The notes beneath the pieces are model-generated. The model had not been told where the DNA came from. It saw only the letters and a program-made list of their open reading frames with translations, and made no database searches. From Fibrobacter succinogenes (GTDB lineage: Bacteria; Fibrobacterota; Fibrobacteria; Fibrobacterales; Fibrobacteraceae), in NCBI RefSeq assembly GCF_902779965.1, contig NZ_CACZDK010000009.1:1-64000 (forward strand): a stretch of DNA of 64,000 nt, read 5' to 3'. Of the stretch, positions 1-8,857 are shown one piece after another (position 1 is the first letter of the stretch; every line of letters starts with the position of its first letter). A program made the position numbers and the translations under genes.

Positions 1-32
1 TCTTCTATTCGTAATGGCTTAAGCTCTAATCT

Positions 33-79
33 CACCCGCATAGCGGGTGGTTGTTAAAGCCGATGCTACGCATCGGCTT
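33..79. terminator. two hairpins at the left edge
   Basis: Two perfect stem-loops sit side by side: CACCCGC/GCGGGTG around 33-49 and AAGCCGATGC/GCATCGGCTT with a TAC loop at 57-79. The second is followed by a short pyrimidine run. They resemble rho-independent terminators of an upstream gene outside the window. They lie where the 5' part of the ORF6N gene should be, so the truncation point falls at or near a terminator. Confidence 0.4.
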
Positions 80-513
80 CTTACCTAAAGGACTTAATTT
101 GGTGAAGTCGCAAATTGCGACTTCACGGGCAGAGAGCTTCTTTTCTGGTCAAAATGGAGGACGAAGAAAAAAACCGTATGCATTTACAGAACAGGGAGTA
201 GCAATGCTTTCTGCCGTTCTTCATAGCAAAACAGCTATAAAAATGAGTATCGCCATTATGGAAGCATTCATTGCAATGCGTCATTATTTGATTGACAATG
301 CTGGGCTCATCAATCGACTTTCCAATGTAGAAGCAAAGGATTTAGAGCAAGACCAACGTTTACTCGCCCATACCCAGTGACAGCGTCCATGATCGATTTT
401 TATTTATCGATGACACAGCCTATCATTTTGGAGCATCTCTAAAAGACTTGGGCAAAAACACATTCTTCTTTTCAAAAGAAGATTTTACGCTAGAAGAAGT
501 TTTAAAGAAATGA
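51..513 (+). pseudogene. ORF6N-domain protein remnant
   Basis: The open stretch 51-380 carries the second half of an ORF6N DNA-binding domain, recognisable by KSQIATS, GGRRK-PYAFTEQGVAML and the IAIMEAFIAMR helix. Its N-terminal third is missing. After the stop at 378-380, a second frame (382-513) encodes the usual C-terminal end of this family: SVHDRF-FIDD, then YHFGASLKDLGK and FFFSK. The residues that normally lie between these parts are absent, so there is both a frame change and an internal deletion. ORF6N proteins are phage or mobile-element associated, probably DNA-binding. This copy is almost certainly dead. No mobile element is visible beside it. Confidence 0.75.
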
Positions 514-619
514 AAGCTCACATTTTTGATTCTTTGAAAGAATCTCCACAATCTCAATAATTTAAACACCTTTGGATGATTATATTTAAACTCAAATATC
601 GTAAAAAAGTTGAGGTAAA

Positions 620-1177
620 ATGCGGCGCAAGGACAGAGAAGTTTTAGGCGATGAAAACATCGCAAAGATTATCGAACAGTGCACAACATGCCATGTCGCG
701 ATGGTGGATGACACAAACGCAGGCCTACCCTACGTAATTCCGTTGTCATTCGGATACAGCCTAAACAGCGGCGTTCTGGAACTGTATTTCCATTGTGCAC
801 ATGTCGGCAAGAAACTCGACTGCATCCGCAAAAATCCGAATGTCGCATTCAGCATGTGCGTCGAGAACCGCATCGAAATTCACGAAGAAGCCTATTGCAA
901 AAGCGGTCGTTTTTACGCAAGCGTCGTCGGGCAAGGCAAAGCCGAAATCGTCAATGACATCGCCGAAAAATGCCACGGTCTTTCACTCCTGATGGAACGG
1001 CAAGCAGCAAGTTCCGCGCAGTGTTCGCAATCCACAAGTTCCGCGCATTCCATGCAATCAGCGATCCCGCACAAGTTCGAATTCACACCCGAGCAAGCCG
1101 CCACAGTGACAGTCTTTAAAATAACCAGCACTAACTTTACCGGCAAAGCGAAAAACGATTATGCTCAAAAGTGTTAG
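620..1177 (+). CDS. pyridoxamine 5'-phosphate oxidase-like (NimA-type) flavin-binding protein
   Basis: The 185-residue protein has the split-barrel PNPOx fold pattern of NimA-like proteins. An N-terminal MRRKDREV helix is followed by CHVAMVDD, then PYVIPLSFGY, then a strand ending in ELYFHCAHVGKK, where the family usually has a conserved HxA-GxK segment. These proteins bind FMN or haem and reduce small molecules; some members reduce nitroimidazoles. The substrate here is unknown. A Ser/Gln-rich stretch (about residues 130-150) interrupts the C-terminal half. The ATG has a GAGG Shine-Dalgarno 6 bases upstream. The stop overlaps the ATG at 1161 of the next gene's leader, suggesting co-transcription. 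Confidence 0.75.
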   Translation: MRRKDREVLGDENIAKIIEQCTTCHVAMVDDTNAGLPYVIPLSFGYSLNSGVLELYFHCAHVGKKLDCIRKNPNVAFSMCVENRIEIHEEAYCKSGRFYASVVGQGKAEIVNDIAEKCHGLSLLMERQAASSAQCSQSTSSAHSMQSAIPHKFEFTPEQAATVTVFKITSTNFTGKAKNDYAQKC

Positions 1178-1220
1178 AAAGATACTGGCGTTAGCCTTGG
1201 TATGTTCTGCCCTTTGCTAG
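1161..1220 (+). other. signal-peptide-like leader ending in an in-frame amber codon
   Basis: An ATG at 1161 opens a 19-codon leader, MLKSVRKILALALVCSALC, which has the charged start, hydrophobic core and small residues of a secretion signal. It is then closed by TAG at 1218-1220. The next codons (Ala-Glu-Glu-Gln) are in the same frame as the coding region from 1233, so leader and body look like one gene split by a single nonsense change. The leader start overlaps the end of the preceding gene, as is normal in operons. Confidence 0.65.
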
Positions 1221-1232
1221 GCGGAAGAACAA

Positions 1233-1973
1233 ATGCTAAATCTATCCCTGCAAATCACGAAGAACTATATGGTCATCGGTGCATTCGGAGGTTTTTCAAA
1301 AAATTTTTATTACAGAGCCGCTCACGACTTATATGAGAGCCGCTACATTTCGCTTCACAAGGAATACGAAGATGATGCCGGACGTATCGTATGGGCAATT
1401 TACTCCGAAAAGAACGGCATGCTGGATAGCGTGATTGTCGATGAGAACAACGATATCTATTCAGCCGTTGGCCTCGGCGAAGGCGGGATATGGCCGCCCC
1501 ATCTGAAGCACAAACTTACACCACACAGGGACGATAAAGTCGCCGTCGCCCCTTTATCCATATTCGATGAAGTTTTTAGGGACCTGCTTAAATACCGTCA
1601 TGCACCAAGTTATGCACCGAAATATGACACAAATGATATTGTCATTGTTTTGGACCCAGATAAAATTGCAGAACCGAATGATAATAGAGAAAACTTCTTG
1701 AAGAAACTTCAATCCTATAAGCCGCTAATACAGATGATAAAAGATGCAGGGTTTACCTACATCGCCATCGCTATTACAACACATAACATTAAAGAAACTG
1801 GACTTGACTATGGTGATATCGCGATTTTGGTCCAGGATATGTACAAGACATTGGGACTGGAAACTCCACCAAAACGGGAAGGACAAGGCAAGCTTCTTCT
1901 ACGCAAAATAGACAAGAAATACCTTGAGAAAAGCGAGAAAGCTTATCTAGAAATGAAAAAAGCAAAAAAATAA
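1233..1973 (+). CDS. unrecognised protein, probable secreted protein missing its signal peptide
   Basis: I do not recognise the family. The 246-residue product has no membrane segment. A central stretch (about residues 130-190) reads like an alpha/beta fold with DIVIVLDPDKI and YIAIAITTHN strands, and the C-terminus is Lys-rich and helical. The start at 1233 has a weak GGAAG 6 bases upstream. The same frame continues upstream through an amber codon into a convincing signal peptide starting at 1161, so the intended product is probably exported. As it stands, either the gene is broken, reinitiation gives a cytoplasmic product, or the amber is read through. Confidence 0.55.
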   Translation: MLNLSLQITKNYMVIGAFGGFSKNFYYRAAHDLYESRYISLHKEYEDDAGRIVWAIYSEKNGMLDSVIVDENNDIYSAVGLGEGGIWPPHLKHKLTPHRDDKVAVAPLSIFDEVFRDLLKYRHAPSYAPKYDTNDIVIVLDPDKIAEPNDNRENFLKKLQSYKPLIQMIKDAGFTYIAIAITTHNIKETGLDYGDIAILVQDMYKTLGLETPPKREGQGKLLLRKIDKKYLEKSEKAYLEMKKAKK

Positions 1974-2015
1974 TTCAGCCGCAATAGTTCTCGGAATTAG
2001 AATCTATTCCTTTCT

Positions 2016-2909
2016 CTACTCCGCCCAGTGATTTCCGTTATAATTTTTGGCAGTGTCGGCATCCATGCCAATCTGGCGGACCAAATCTTCGATGCTTGCG
2101 AACTTCTTTTCGGGGCGCAAGAAGGCGAGCAAGTCTAGCGCTAAATGCTGGCCGTAAATGTCTTCGTTAAAGTCAAGCAGATACGCTTCGACTGCAAGGT
2201 TATGCGTTCCTGGCGTTGTCGGTTGCGTTCCGATGTTCACGACAGAGCGGAAAATGCGACCGTCCGAGAGTCTAGCGCTTGCGACATACACACCGCCTTT
2301 CGGCAAGAACTTGTACTGTTCCATCTGCACATTCGCCGTCGGGAATCCTATAGTGTGACCAAGTCGTTTGCCGACCACGACTGTTCCAGACAAGCGGTAC
2401 GGGCGACCCAAATACGTCTGGGCACGATCCACATCGCCGTTCAAAAGCGCATTGCGCACCGCAGAAGAGCTCACGCGTTCGCCCTTGTGCAGCACCATCG
2501 AAAGCATCTGCGTCGAGAGTTCCGGGAACGCAGCGGTAATCGTCTCGTAATTGCCCTTGCCGCCAGCACCAAAGCAATGGTCGTGTCCAAAGAACATCGA
2601 AACAACTTCGCGCTTTTCAATCAGTTCCGTGCGGACAAATTTATCGAACGGGAGTTTTGCCAATTCATGCGTGAACGGCAATACCAAAAATTCAATGCCG
2701 AGGCTCTCAACGAACTCGCGTTTTTCTTCGGTTGTCGTGAGGAGCAGCGGATCGCCCGGTCCACGCAAAACGTAATTGGAATGCGGTTCAAAGCTGATGA
2801 CCGTCGGCTGCAAATGGTTCACTTCGGCAACCGCTTTCAATGTGCGGAAAAGCGCCTGGTGCCCCAAATGGCATCCGTCAAAATTACCCATTGTCACAGC
2901 GCGTTTCAT
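2016..2909 (-). CDS. ribF: bifunctional riboflavin kinase / FAD synthetase
   Basis: RibF makes FMN from riboflavin and ATP, then FAD from FMN and ATP. The N-terminal nucleotidyltransferase domain begins with the signature MGNFDGCHLGHQ, which contains the HxGH-type motif. The C-terminal flavokinase domain carries GHTIGFPTANV, the PTAN motif that binds Mg-ATP. The length of 297 residues is normal. I chose ATG at 2909 over an upstream GTG at 2915 because GGA lies about 8 bases before it and the sequence MKRAVTMGNFDG is typical. It is the last gene of the rimP-nusA-infB-rbfA-truB-ribF operon, separated by 67 bases from truB. No FMN riboswitch is visible, as expected inside an operon. Confidence 0.93.
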   Translation of the reverse strand: MKRAVTMGNFDGCHLGHQALFRTLKAVAEVNHLQPTVISFEPHSNYVLRGPGDPLLLTTTEEKREFVESLGIEFLVLPFTHELAKLPFDKFVRTELIEKREVVSMFFGHDHCFGAGGKGNYETITAAFPELSTQMLSMVLHKGERVSSSAVRNALLNGDVDRAQTYLGRPYRLSGTVVVGKRLGHTIGFPTANVQMEQYKFLPKGGVYVASARLSDGRIFRSVVNIGTQPTTPGTHNLAVEAYLLDFNEDIYGQHLALDLLAFLRPEKKFASIEDLVRQIGMDADTAKNYNGNHWAE

Positions 2910-2976
2910 TTTCACAATCCTTCAAATACCGTAGCAATCTAATATCAATGACAAGGTCCCTGAGCCTGCCGAAGGG

Positions 2977-3942
2977 CTATTCATCCTGGCCCAAATAAAA
3001 TTTGGGGCAAATACGGCCCGGGTCATAGACGCCAAGCCCAATCACAGCGCCATCTTTATCGGCGGTAAAGACAAACTTTTCCGACCCAGGCGTCGTGCTT
3101 AAATTTTCAACAGGAGTGCGCCACGGCACCCAATTTCCTAAACGAATTGCTTTTACCTGGTCGTCATTCAAGCGGACTACCGGGAAATCAAGCACCTGGT
3201 CCACAGGGAGCAAATGTTCCGGCGTGAGAGCGTCCCCGCGAACAGCGCGATCCACAGTCACATTACCAATGCGATGGCGGCGGATCATAGAGACGCAGCC
3301 GTACGTTCCGAGCGCACGTGCCAAATCTCGACCGAGCGAACGGATGTACGTTCCCTTGCTACAGTTGCATTCCAAATCAAACGTGGCAAAGCACTTGCCG
3401 GTACAGCCTTCCGTCACAAGCCCCTCGCCCACAACTTTGAGCGATTCGATATGAATACGACGAGGCTTGAGTTCCACATCACGACCACGATTCGCCAAGT
3501 CACTAGCACGATGACCGTTAATTTTCACGGCACAGTAATTCGGCGGAACCTGGTCAATGTCGCCAATGAACTGCGGGAGAACGCATTCCAAGTCTTCACG
3601 AGAGATTCTGCTCGGCCCTTCGGCTGGCTCAGGGCTCTTACCAAGGTCGCTGAGCTTGTCGAAGCGCGCATCCTGTTCCACGACTTCCCCGTCCCACTCT
3701 AAAGTGTCGGTTTCATAGCCAAGGTGGAGCCTGAACGTATAGCACTTGTCCTTCGCCTCGATGTAGGGCAAAAGGCGCGTAGCACGCCCCGTAGCCGCAA
3801 TAATGAGCCCGCTTGCACGCAAGTCGAGCGTACCCGCATGGCCCACGCGCTTAGTACAAAAGACCCTTTTCAGAGGGAAAAGGGCCTTAAAAGATGTTTC
3901 ACCTGCAATTTTGTCCAAGAGGACGAAGCCGGAAGGGGTCAA
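2977..3942 (-). CDS. truB: tRNA pseudouridine(55) synthase TruB
   Basis: TruB isomerises U55 in the T-loop of tRNAs. The catalytic Asp sits in GHAGTLDLRASGL near the N-terminus, followed by GRATRLLPY. Further on are the PPNYCAVKINGHRA box and the KGTYIRSLGRDLA segment, both typical of the family. The length of 321 residues is normal. The start codon is TTG at 3942, placed directly after the rbfA stop (TAATTG) with an AAGGGGAA Shine-Dalgarno about 6 bases upstream; no ATG fits the conserved start. Residues about 115-135 contain a Pro/Glu/Ser-rich insertion (KSPEPAEGPSR) whose DNA resembles the dispersed CTTCGGCTGGCTCAGGG-type repeat found elsewhere in the window. Confidence 0.93.
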   Translation of the reverse strand: MTPSGFVLLDKIAGETSFKALFPLKRVFCTKRVGHAGTLDLRASGLIIAATGRATRLLPYIEAKDKCYTFRLHLGYETDTLEWDGEVVEQDARFDKLSDLGKSPEPAEGPSRISREDLECVLPQFIGDIDQVPPNYCAVKINGHRASDLANRGRDVELKPRRIHIESLKVVGEGLVTEGCTGKCFATFDLECNCSKGTYIRSLGRDLARALGTYGCVSMIRRHRIGNVTVDRAVRGDALTPEHLLPVDQVLDFPVVRLNDDQVKAIRLGNWVPWRTPVENLSTTPGSEKFVFTADKDGAVIGLGVYDPGRICPKFYLGQDE

Positions 3943-4296
3943 TTAAAGTTCCCCTTTCTGCTTCAGTTCTGCAAGGATTTCTTCGATGTGCATGGCATGT
4001 TCGAGATTTTCATCAAGAACGAACTTGAGTTCCGGAACCTTGAAAATTTTCAAGGACTTGCCCAAGACGCCACGAATAAAGCCGGCGGAATTGTTGAGCC
4101 CGACAAGCGTATCGCGCTTTTCTTTATCGGAACCCATCACCGAGACGAGAGCCTTTGCATAGCTCAGGTCTTCGGTAATATCCACACGGGTAATGCTCGC
4201 GAGAGAACTCACGCGCGGATCCTTCAAGCCCTTCTGGATGAGCTTTCCGATTTCCTCGCGGAATTGTTCGCCTAATCTATCGGTTCTTCTAGTCAT
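3943..4296 (-). CDS. rbfA: 30S ribosome-binding factor A
   Basis: RbfA binds immature 30S subunits and helps process the 5' end of 16S rRNA, especially in the cold. The 117-residue protein is a single KH-like domain starting MTRRTDRLGEQFREEIG, with the family pattern KDPRVSSLASITRVDITEDLSYAKALVSV. It lies between infB and truB as in most bacteria, and its stop abuts the truB start. Confidence 0.92.
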   Translation of the reverse strand: MTRRTDRLGEQFREEIGKLIQKGLKDPRVSSLASITRVDITEDLSYAKALVSVMGSDKEKRDTLVGLNNSAGFIRGVLGKSLKIFKVPELKFVLDENLEHAMHIEEILAELKQKGEL

Positions 4297-4432
4297 TCGT
4301 ATCAGTGGTTAGTAAACAGTGGTTAGTAAGCAGGAATGAATTTAGTGATTAGTAAACAGTGGTTAGTAAGCAGGAATATAAAAAAGAACTTTTAAATGCA
4401 ATCCTAACCACTAACCACCAACCACTAATCAC
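4297..4432. repeat. intergenic GTTAGTG-type inverted repeat inside the translation operon
   Basis: Between infB and rbfA lies a low-complexity element. Its left part repeats AGTGGTTAGTAAACAGTGG and GGTTAGTAAGCAGGAAT twice. Its right part is the reverse complement (ATCCTAACCACTAACCACC). The RNA would fold into a long hairpin. Similar elements are found at 29242-29335, 50400-50455 and 53393-53410. It has no T-tract, so it may be an RNA processing or stabilising element rather than a terminator, since the operon continues downstream. Confidence 0.6.
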
Positions 4433-7400
4433 TTAAGTATTACTTTCCTTCGCGGCGGCAGCTTCTTCAGCGGCCTTCTTGGCCTTTTCTTCAGCTTCTT
4501 CGCGGGCAACGTCTTCCAACGTACGGGCGACCTTGACTTCCTTGAAGAAGATGAGGCTATCGCCTTCCTTGATATCGTCGTAACCCTTGAGGCCGATACC
4601 GCACTCGAAGCCACGAGCGACAGACTTGACGTCGTCCTTCATGCGCTTGAGAGACTGAACTGCGGTCGTACCGAGTTCCACACCATTGCGGTATACGCGA
4701 ACGTGAGAGGTACGGTCGACTTCGCCGTCGGTAACCATACAGCCAGCGATGAGACCAACCTTCGGGACCTTGAACACCTGGCGGATTTCGGCTTCGCCAA
4801 CGAGTTCTTCGCGCATGATCGGCTTGAGGAGGCCTTCCACGGCGTTCTTGATATCTTCAATGCAGTCGTAAATCACGCGGTAGTTGCGGATTTCGATGCC
4901 TTCCTTCTGGGCCATTTCGCGAACAGCGAGAGACGGCATAAGGTGGAAGGAGATGATGATTGCCTGTGCAGTCGTTGCAAACAGGATATCGGATTCCGTA
5001 ATCGTACCCACACCCTTGCGGATGATGTTGACGCGGACTTCCTTGTTGGTAAGCTTTTCGAGGGAAGCGGCCAAAGCTTCTGCAGAACCACCCACGTCGG
5101 CCTTGACGATGAGGTTGAGTTCGGAGAGCGTACCTTCCTTCTTGGCGTTGAAGGAGTTTTCGAGAGACACAGTCTTACGAGCGCGGAGATCGCGTTCACG
5201 AGCAGCCATACGGCGCTTAGAAGCAATTTCACGTGCGGTTTTTTCGTCTTCCACCACGACAAGTTCATCACCAGCCTGCGGAGTACCGTCAAAGCCGAGC
5301 ACCTGGCACGGAGCAGAAGGCGGAACTTCCTTCAACTGGACACCACGTTCATTGAACATGGCACGGACACGACCAGCGTAGATACCGCAAACAAACGGGT
5401 CACCCACATGGAGTGTACCGTTCTGCACGAGGATCGTTGCCATAGAACCCTTACCCACGTCAAGCTTGGATTCAACGACAGCGCCACGGGCGTGCGTATC
5501 CGGATTGGCCTTAAGTTCAAGAATTTCAGCTTCGAGAGCGAGCGTTTCGAGGAGGACATCCATGCCCTGACCCGTACGTGCAGAAACTTCGATACAGCTG
5601 GTCTGACCGCCCCACTGTTCGACTTCTACACCGCGTTCTGCGAGCTGGGCGCGAATCTTGTCCGGATTTGCAGTCGGCAAGTCCATCTTCGTAATGGCAA
5701 CGACCATCGGGACGTTTTCGCGCTTTGCAAGTTCAATACATTCAACCGTCTGCGGCATGACCATGGAGTCTGCTGCCACGACGAGAACGATAACGTCGGT
5801 CACCTGTGAACCGCGAGCACGCATTGCACTGAACGCTTCGTGACCCGGGGTATCGAGGAAGGTAACCTTGCCCTGCTTGGTGGTGACTTCGTATGCACCG
5901 ATGTGCTGCGTAATGCCACCCGATTCGCCAGACACCACGTGGGTCTTACGAATCCAGTCGAGGAGAGAAGTCTTACCGTGGTCAACGTGGCCCATAACAG
6001 TAACCACCGGATGACGCGGCTGGAGATTTTCCTGAGATTCTTCCTCGATGCCGAGAGCTTCTTCTTCGTATTCTTCCATCAGCTGAGCTTCGTAACCGAA
6101 TTCATCAGCCAAAATCTGGATCGTTTCGAAATCAAGGCGAGCGTTGATGGTCACCATCATGCCCATTTCCATGCACTTCGCAATAACGCGTGCCGGCATC
6201 TGGTCCATGAGGCCAGCGAGTTCGCCCACGGTAATGAAGTCCGAAGTCTTGAGGATTTTCTTTTCTTCACCCGTATTGTTTTCGGAGTGATCCTTGTGAT
6301 AAACTTTCTTGACCGGGTTCTTGGAGAGGGAGGCCATCACGCGGGAGACGTTCTGACGTACGGCTTCCTGCTGCTGTTCCTTCTGCATTTCCTGACGGTC
6401 TTTAGTATTGCTACGACGGTTCTTGTCGTTGTTATGGCGACCGTTCTGGCCCTTGCCATTGCCCTTGCCATTCTGGTTCTGACCAAGCGCCTGGTTGTTG
6501 CTGTTGGAAGCGTTGAAAGCTTCCTGCATGGAACCGCTGGAGAACCCGCCGTTGCGTCCGGTATAGCCGCGGCTACTGCTGCTAGCGTTACCGCCGTTCG
6601 GGCGACGATTATTGTTGTTATTGTTGCGGTTATCAGAACCGTTGTTGTTGCCGTTGTTCGAGAGACGGCCAAACGTACCCGTGTAACCCTGGCCGTTGCC
6701 GCCATTGCGGTTTCCGCCATTCGGACGATGGTTGTTGCGAGCGGCCTGAGCCTGCTGGCGAGACTTTTCGATACGAGCGAGAATAGCGGCATCGGGCTTG
6801 AACACCTGAGCCTTCATCGGCGGCTGCTTGAGTTCTGTAGAAGCAGACATCATAGTCGGCTGCGGAGCAGCGGGCTTTGCAGCGGCAGGAGCCGGTGCAG
6901 CAGGCTTCGGAGGAACCGGTGCGGCAGGTTTTGCCGGAGCCGATTGTGCAGGAGCCGGAGCAGGCGCGGGAGCCGCAGGCTTCGGTGCCGGAGCCGCTTG
7001 AGCCGGGGCTGGATTTGCAGCCGGAGCGGGAGCAGCGGGCTTAACAGCTGCAGGTGCAGGTGTTGCTGGAGCAGCCGGTTTTGCGACCGGTGCGGGAGCC
7101 GCCTGAACCGGAGCCGGAGCGGCTGGCTTCGGTGCCGGAGCAACCTGAGCTGGAGCTGGAGCAGCAGGCTTCACAAAAGCCGGAGCTGCGGGCTTTGCTA
7201 TCGGGGACTTCGGATCCTGTTTTGCGACAGCCTTCGGGGCTTCCTTGCGGGCGCCCGGGCCTTTCTTAAGGCTCACCTTCAAGCCGAGCTTGTTCGTCGC
7301 AACCGACGTTTCCTTCTTCTTTGCAGGAGCGGAAGCGGAAGAATCAGCTTCAGAAGCAGTCGGCCTCTTCAGATTCTTGTTGCGGGCATCCTGCTTCTGT

Positions 7401-7570
7401 TTTTCGGCAGCGGCAGCCTCCTCAATCTTTTCAAAGTCTGCCATATCCAATTTGGACATATGGGTACGAACTGCAACGCCTGCATCGCGGAGCAGCTTCA
7501 TCACCACATCAACCTTCAATCCATGAGCATCAGCCCAATCCTTAGGTTTCATTTGAGATTCATTCGTCAT
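4433..7570 (-). CDS. infB: translation initiation factor IF-2
   Basis: IF-2 is the GTPase that brings initiator tRNA to the 30S subunit. The N-terminus has a small IF2_N domain (KDWADAHGLKVDVVMKLL). The second half is canonical: G1 motif GHVDHGKTSLLD (near residue 545), G3 DTPGHEAF, G4 TKMD, then the C-terminal IF2 domains. The protein is long at 1,045 residues because about 400 residues between these parts are low-complexity: first Pro/Ala repeats of the PAPAQ-APAPKPA kind, then an Asn/Gly/Arg-rich stretch with NNNN runs. I chose ATG at 7570 over an in-frame TTG at 7585; AGG lies 6 bases before the ATG. It follows nusA in the operon. Confidence 0.95.
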   Translation of the reverse strand: MTNESQMKPKDWADAHGLKVDVVMKLLRDAGVAVRTHMSKLDMADFEKIEEAAAAEKQKQDARNKNLKRPTASEADSSASAPAKKKETSVATNKLGLKVSLKKGPGARKEAPKAVAKQDPKSPIAKPAAPAFVKPAAPAPAQVAPAPKPAAPAPVQAAPAPVAKPAAPATPAPAAVKPAAPAPAANPAPAQAAPAPKPAAPAPAPAPAQSAPAKPAAPVPPKPAAPAPAAAKPAAPQPTMMSASTELKQPPMKAQVFKPDAAILARIEKSRQQAQAARNNHRPNGGNRNGGNGQGYTGTFGRLSNNGNNNGSDNRNNNNNNRRPNGGNASSSSRGYTGRNGGFSSGSMQEAFNASNSNNQALGQNQNGKGNGKGQNGRHNNDKNRRSNTKDRQEMQKEQQQEAVRQNVSRVMASLSKNPVKKVYHKDHSENNTGEEKKILKTSDFITVGELAGLMDQMPARVIAKCMEMGMMVTINARLDFETIQILADEFGYEAQLMEEYEEEALGIEEESQENLQPRHPVVTVMGHVDHGKTSLLDWIRKTHVVSGESGGITQHIGAYEVTTKQGKVTFLDTPGHEAFSAMRARGSQVTDVIVLVVAADSMVMPQTVECIELAKRENVPMVVAITKMDLPTANPDKIRAQLAERGVEVEQWGGQTSCIEVSARTGQGMDVLLETLALEAEILELKANPDTHARGAVVESKLDVGKGSMATILVQNGTLHVGDPFVCGIYAGRVRAMFNERGVQLKEVPPSAPCQVLGFDGTPQAGDELVVVEDEKTAREIASKRRMAARERDLRARKTVSLENSFNAKKEGTLSELNLIVKADVGGSAEALAASLEKLTNKEVRVNIIRKGVGTITESDILFATTAQAIIISFHLMPSLAVREMAQKEGIEIRNYRVIYDCIEDIKNAVEGLLKPIMREELVGEAEIRQVFKVPKVGLIAGCMVTDGEVDRTSHVRVYRNGVELGTTAVQSLKRMKDDVKSVARGFECGIGLKGYDDIKEGDSLIFFKEVKVARTLEDVAREEAEEKAKKAAEEAAAAKESNT

Positions 7571-7633
7571 GAATAGCCTATTCAATTCCTTTTCTTATTC
7601 TTCCGTTAAACTATTTGCCCTGCGCAAAAGTTT

Positions 7634-8845
7634 TTAAGCGTTACCCTTGACAGCCTTTGCCTTTCTGTCTTCGTCCATGCGCTTCGCTCTCATTCTTCTT
7701 TCATCCTCATAGTTTGCGGCGAGGATGCTGTTCTTGGATTCTTCATCCATCTGAGACCATTCCTGTTCGCCGTGAACATCGAGCTTGCGATCTACGAGAC
7801 GACCAGCGAGTTCCACGTTCTGGCCACCCTTACCGATAGCCTGAGCGAGGTTTTCGTCATCAACGATGATCACGATACGGTCTGTATCCGGAACCGGGAA
7901 CATCTTGAGGACAGATGCCGGAGCCAAAGAACGTTGTACGAAAACGTCGAAGTTTTCGTCCCAGTGAACGATGTCGATGCGTTCGTTGCCAAGTTCGCGA
8001 ACAATAGTCTGGACGCGAGCACCCTTCATGCCGACGCAAGCGCCAACCGGGTCAATCTTTTCGTCGCGAGAGTAAACAGCAATCTTTGCACGGCGATTCT
8101 TGGAGTCACGAGCCACAGCCTTGATTTCGACAGTGCCTTCGTAGATTTCCGGAACTTCCTGACGGAGCAAAGCCTTGAGGAAGTCAGCGTTAGATCTAGA
8201 CAAAATAACTTGAGCACCGCTCTTTGTCGATTCTTCGACGCGGGCAATCACAGCCTTCACAGAAGCGCCCTGAGTCAAGCGTTCGTGCGGGATCTGTTCG
8301 CGAGCCGGGAGTTCAGCTTCAATCTTGTTGCCAAGGTCAACGATAACATTACGTTGTTCCAAACGAAGCACTGTACCGTTGATGATTGTACCGATGCGGC
8401 TGCGGTAGATATCCATGATGCGCTGGCATTCGGCGCTGCGGATGTGCTGCGTCAAAAGCTGCTTTGCAGTCTGGATAGCCTGACGACCAAAGGAGGAGGT
8501 CGGGAGTTCCATATAAAGACTGTCGCCTGCCTGAGCGTCTTCGTTAAAGTCGCGAGCTTCATCGACGAGCATGTAGCCTTCGTCCATTTCAGCCACTTCT
8601 TCAGCAGTCATGTTCGGATCGTAGTCCGGATAATCGTCCACAACTTCAACATTCAAGAACACATGGACTTCATTGGTTTCCATGTCGATATCAACGTTGA
8701 TTTTCTTTTCGATGTGCAGATACTTGCGAGCCGCAGAAATAAGAGCCTTCTTGAGGGCATCCAAAATCACGGAATCATCGACACTCTTGTCTTCAACGAC
8801 TTCCTTGAGCACGTCGAGCAAGCTAATTTTCGGTTCGTTCTTCAT
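7634..8845 (-). CDS. nusA: transcription termination/antitermination factor NusA
   Basis: NusA binds RNA polymerase and nascent RNA and modulates pausing, termination and antitermination. The order is: N-terminal RNAP-binding domain, S1 domain (GTIINGTVLRLEQRNVIVDLG), then two KH domains (VGACVGMKGARVQTIVREL and AQAIGKGGQNVELAGRL). There are no C-terminal acidic repeats, so the 403-residue length matches the short non-proteobacterial form. The C-terminus ends in a Lys/Arg-rich helix. An AGGAAGG Shine-Dalgarno precedes the ATG. It lies 12 bases downstream of rimP. Confidence 0.95.
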   Translation of the reverse strand: MKNEPKISLLDVLKEVVEDKSVDDSVILDALKKALISAARKYLHIEKKINVDIDMETNEVHVFLNVEVVDDYPDYDPNMTAEEVAEMDEGYMLVDEARDFNEDAQAGDSLYMELPTSSFGRQAIQTAKQLLTQHIRSAECQRIMDIYRSRIGTIINGTVLRLEQRNVIVDLGNKIEAELPAREQIPHERLTQGASVKAVIARVEESTKSGAQVILSRSNADFLKALLRQEVPEIYEGTVEIKAVARDSKNRRAKIAVYSRDEKIDPVGACVGMKGARVQTIVRELGNERIDIVHWDENFDVFVQRSLAPASVLKMFPVPDTDRIVIIVDDENLAQAIGKGGQNVELAGRLVDRKLDVHGEQEWSQMDEESKNSILAANYEDERRMRAKRMDEDRKAKAVKGNA

Positions 8846-8857
8846 AAGTTGACCTTC

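Noticed and set aside
5840-7576. Long (578-codon) plus-strand frame opposite infB
   Set aside because: It is the mirror of the infB coding strand with its low-complexity GC-rich repeats. The infB protein is unmistakable, so this is a shadow.
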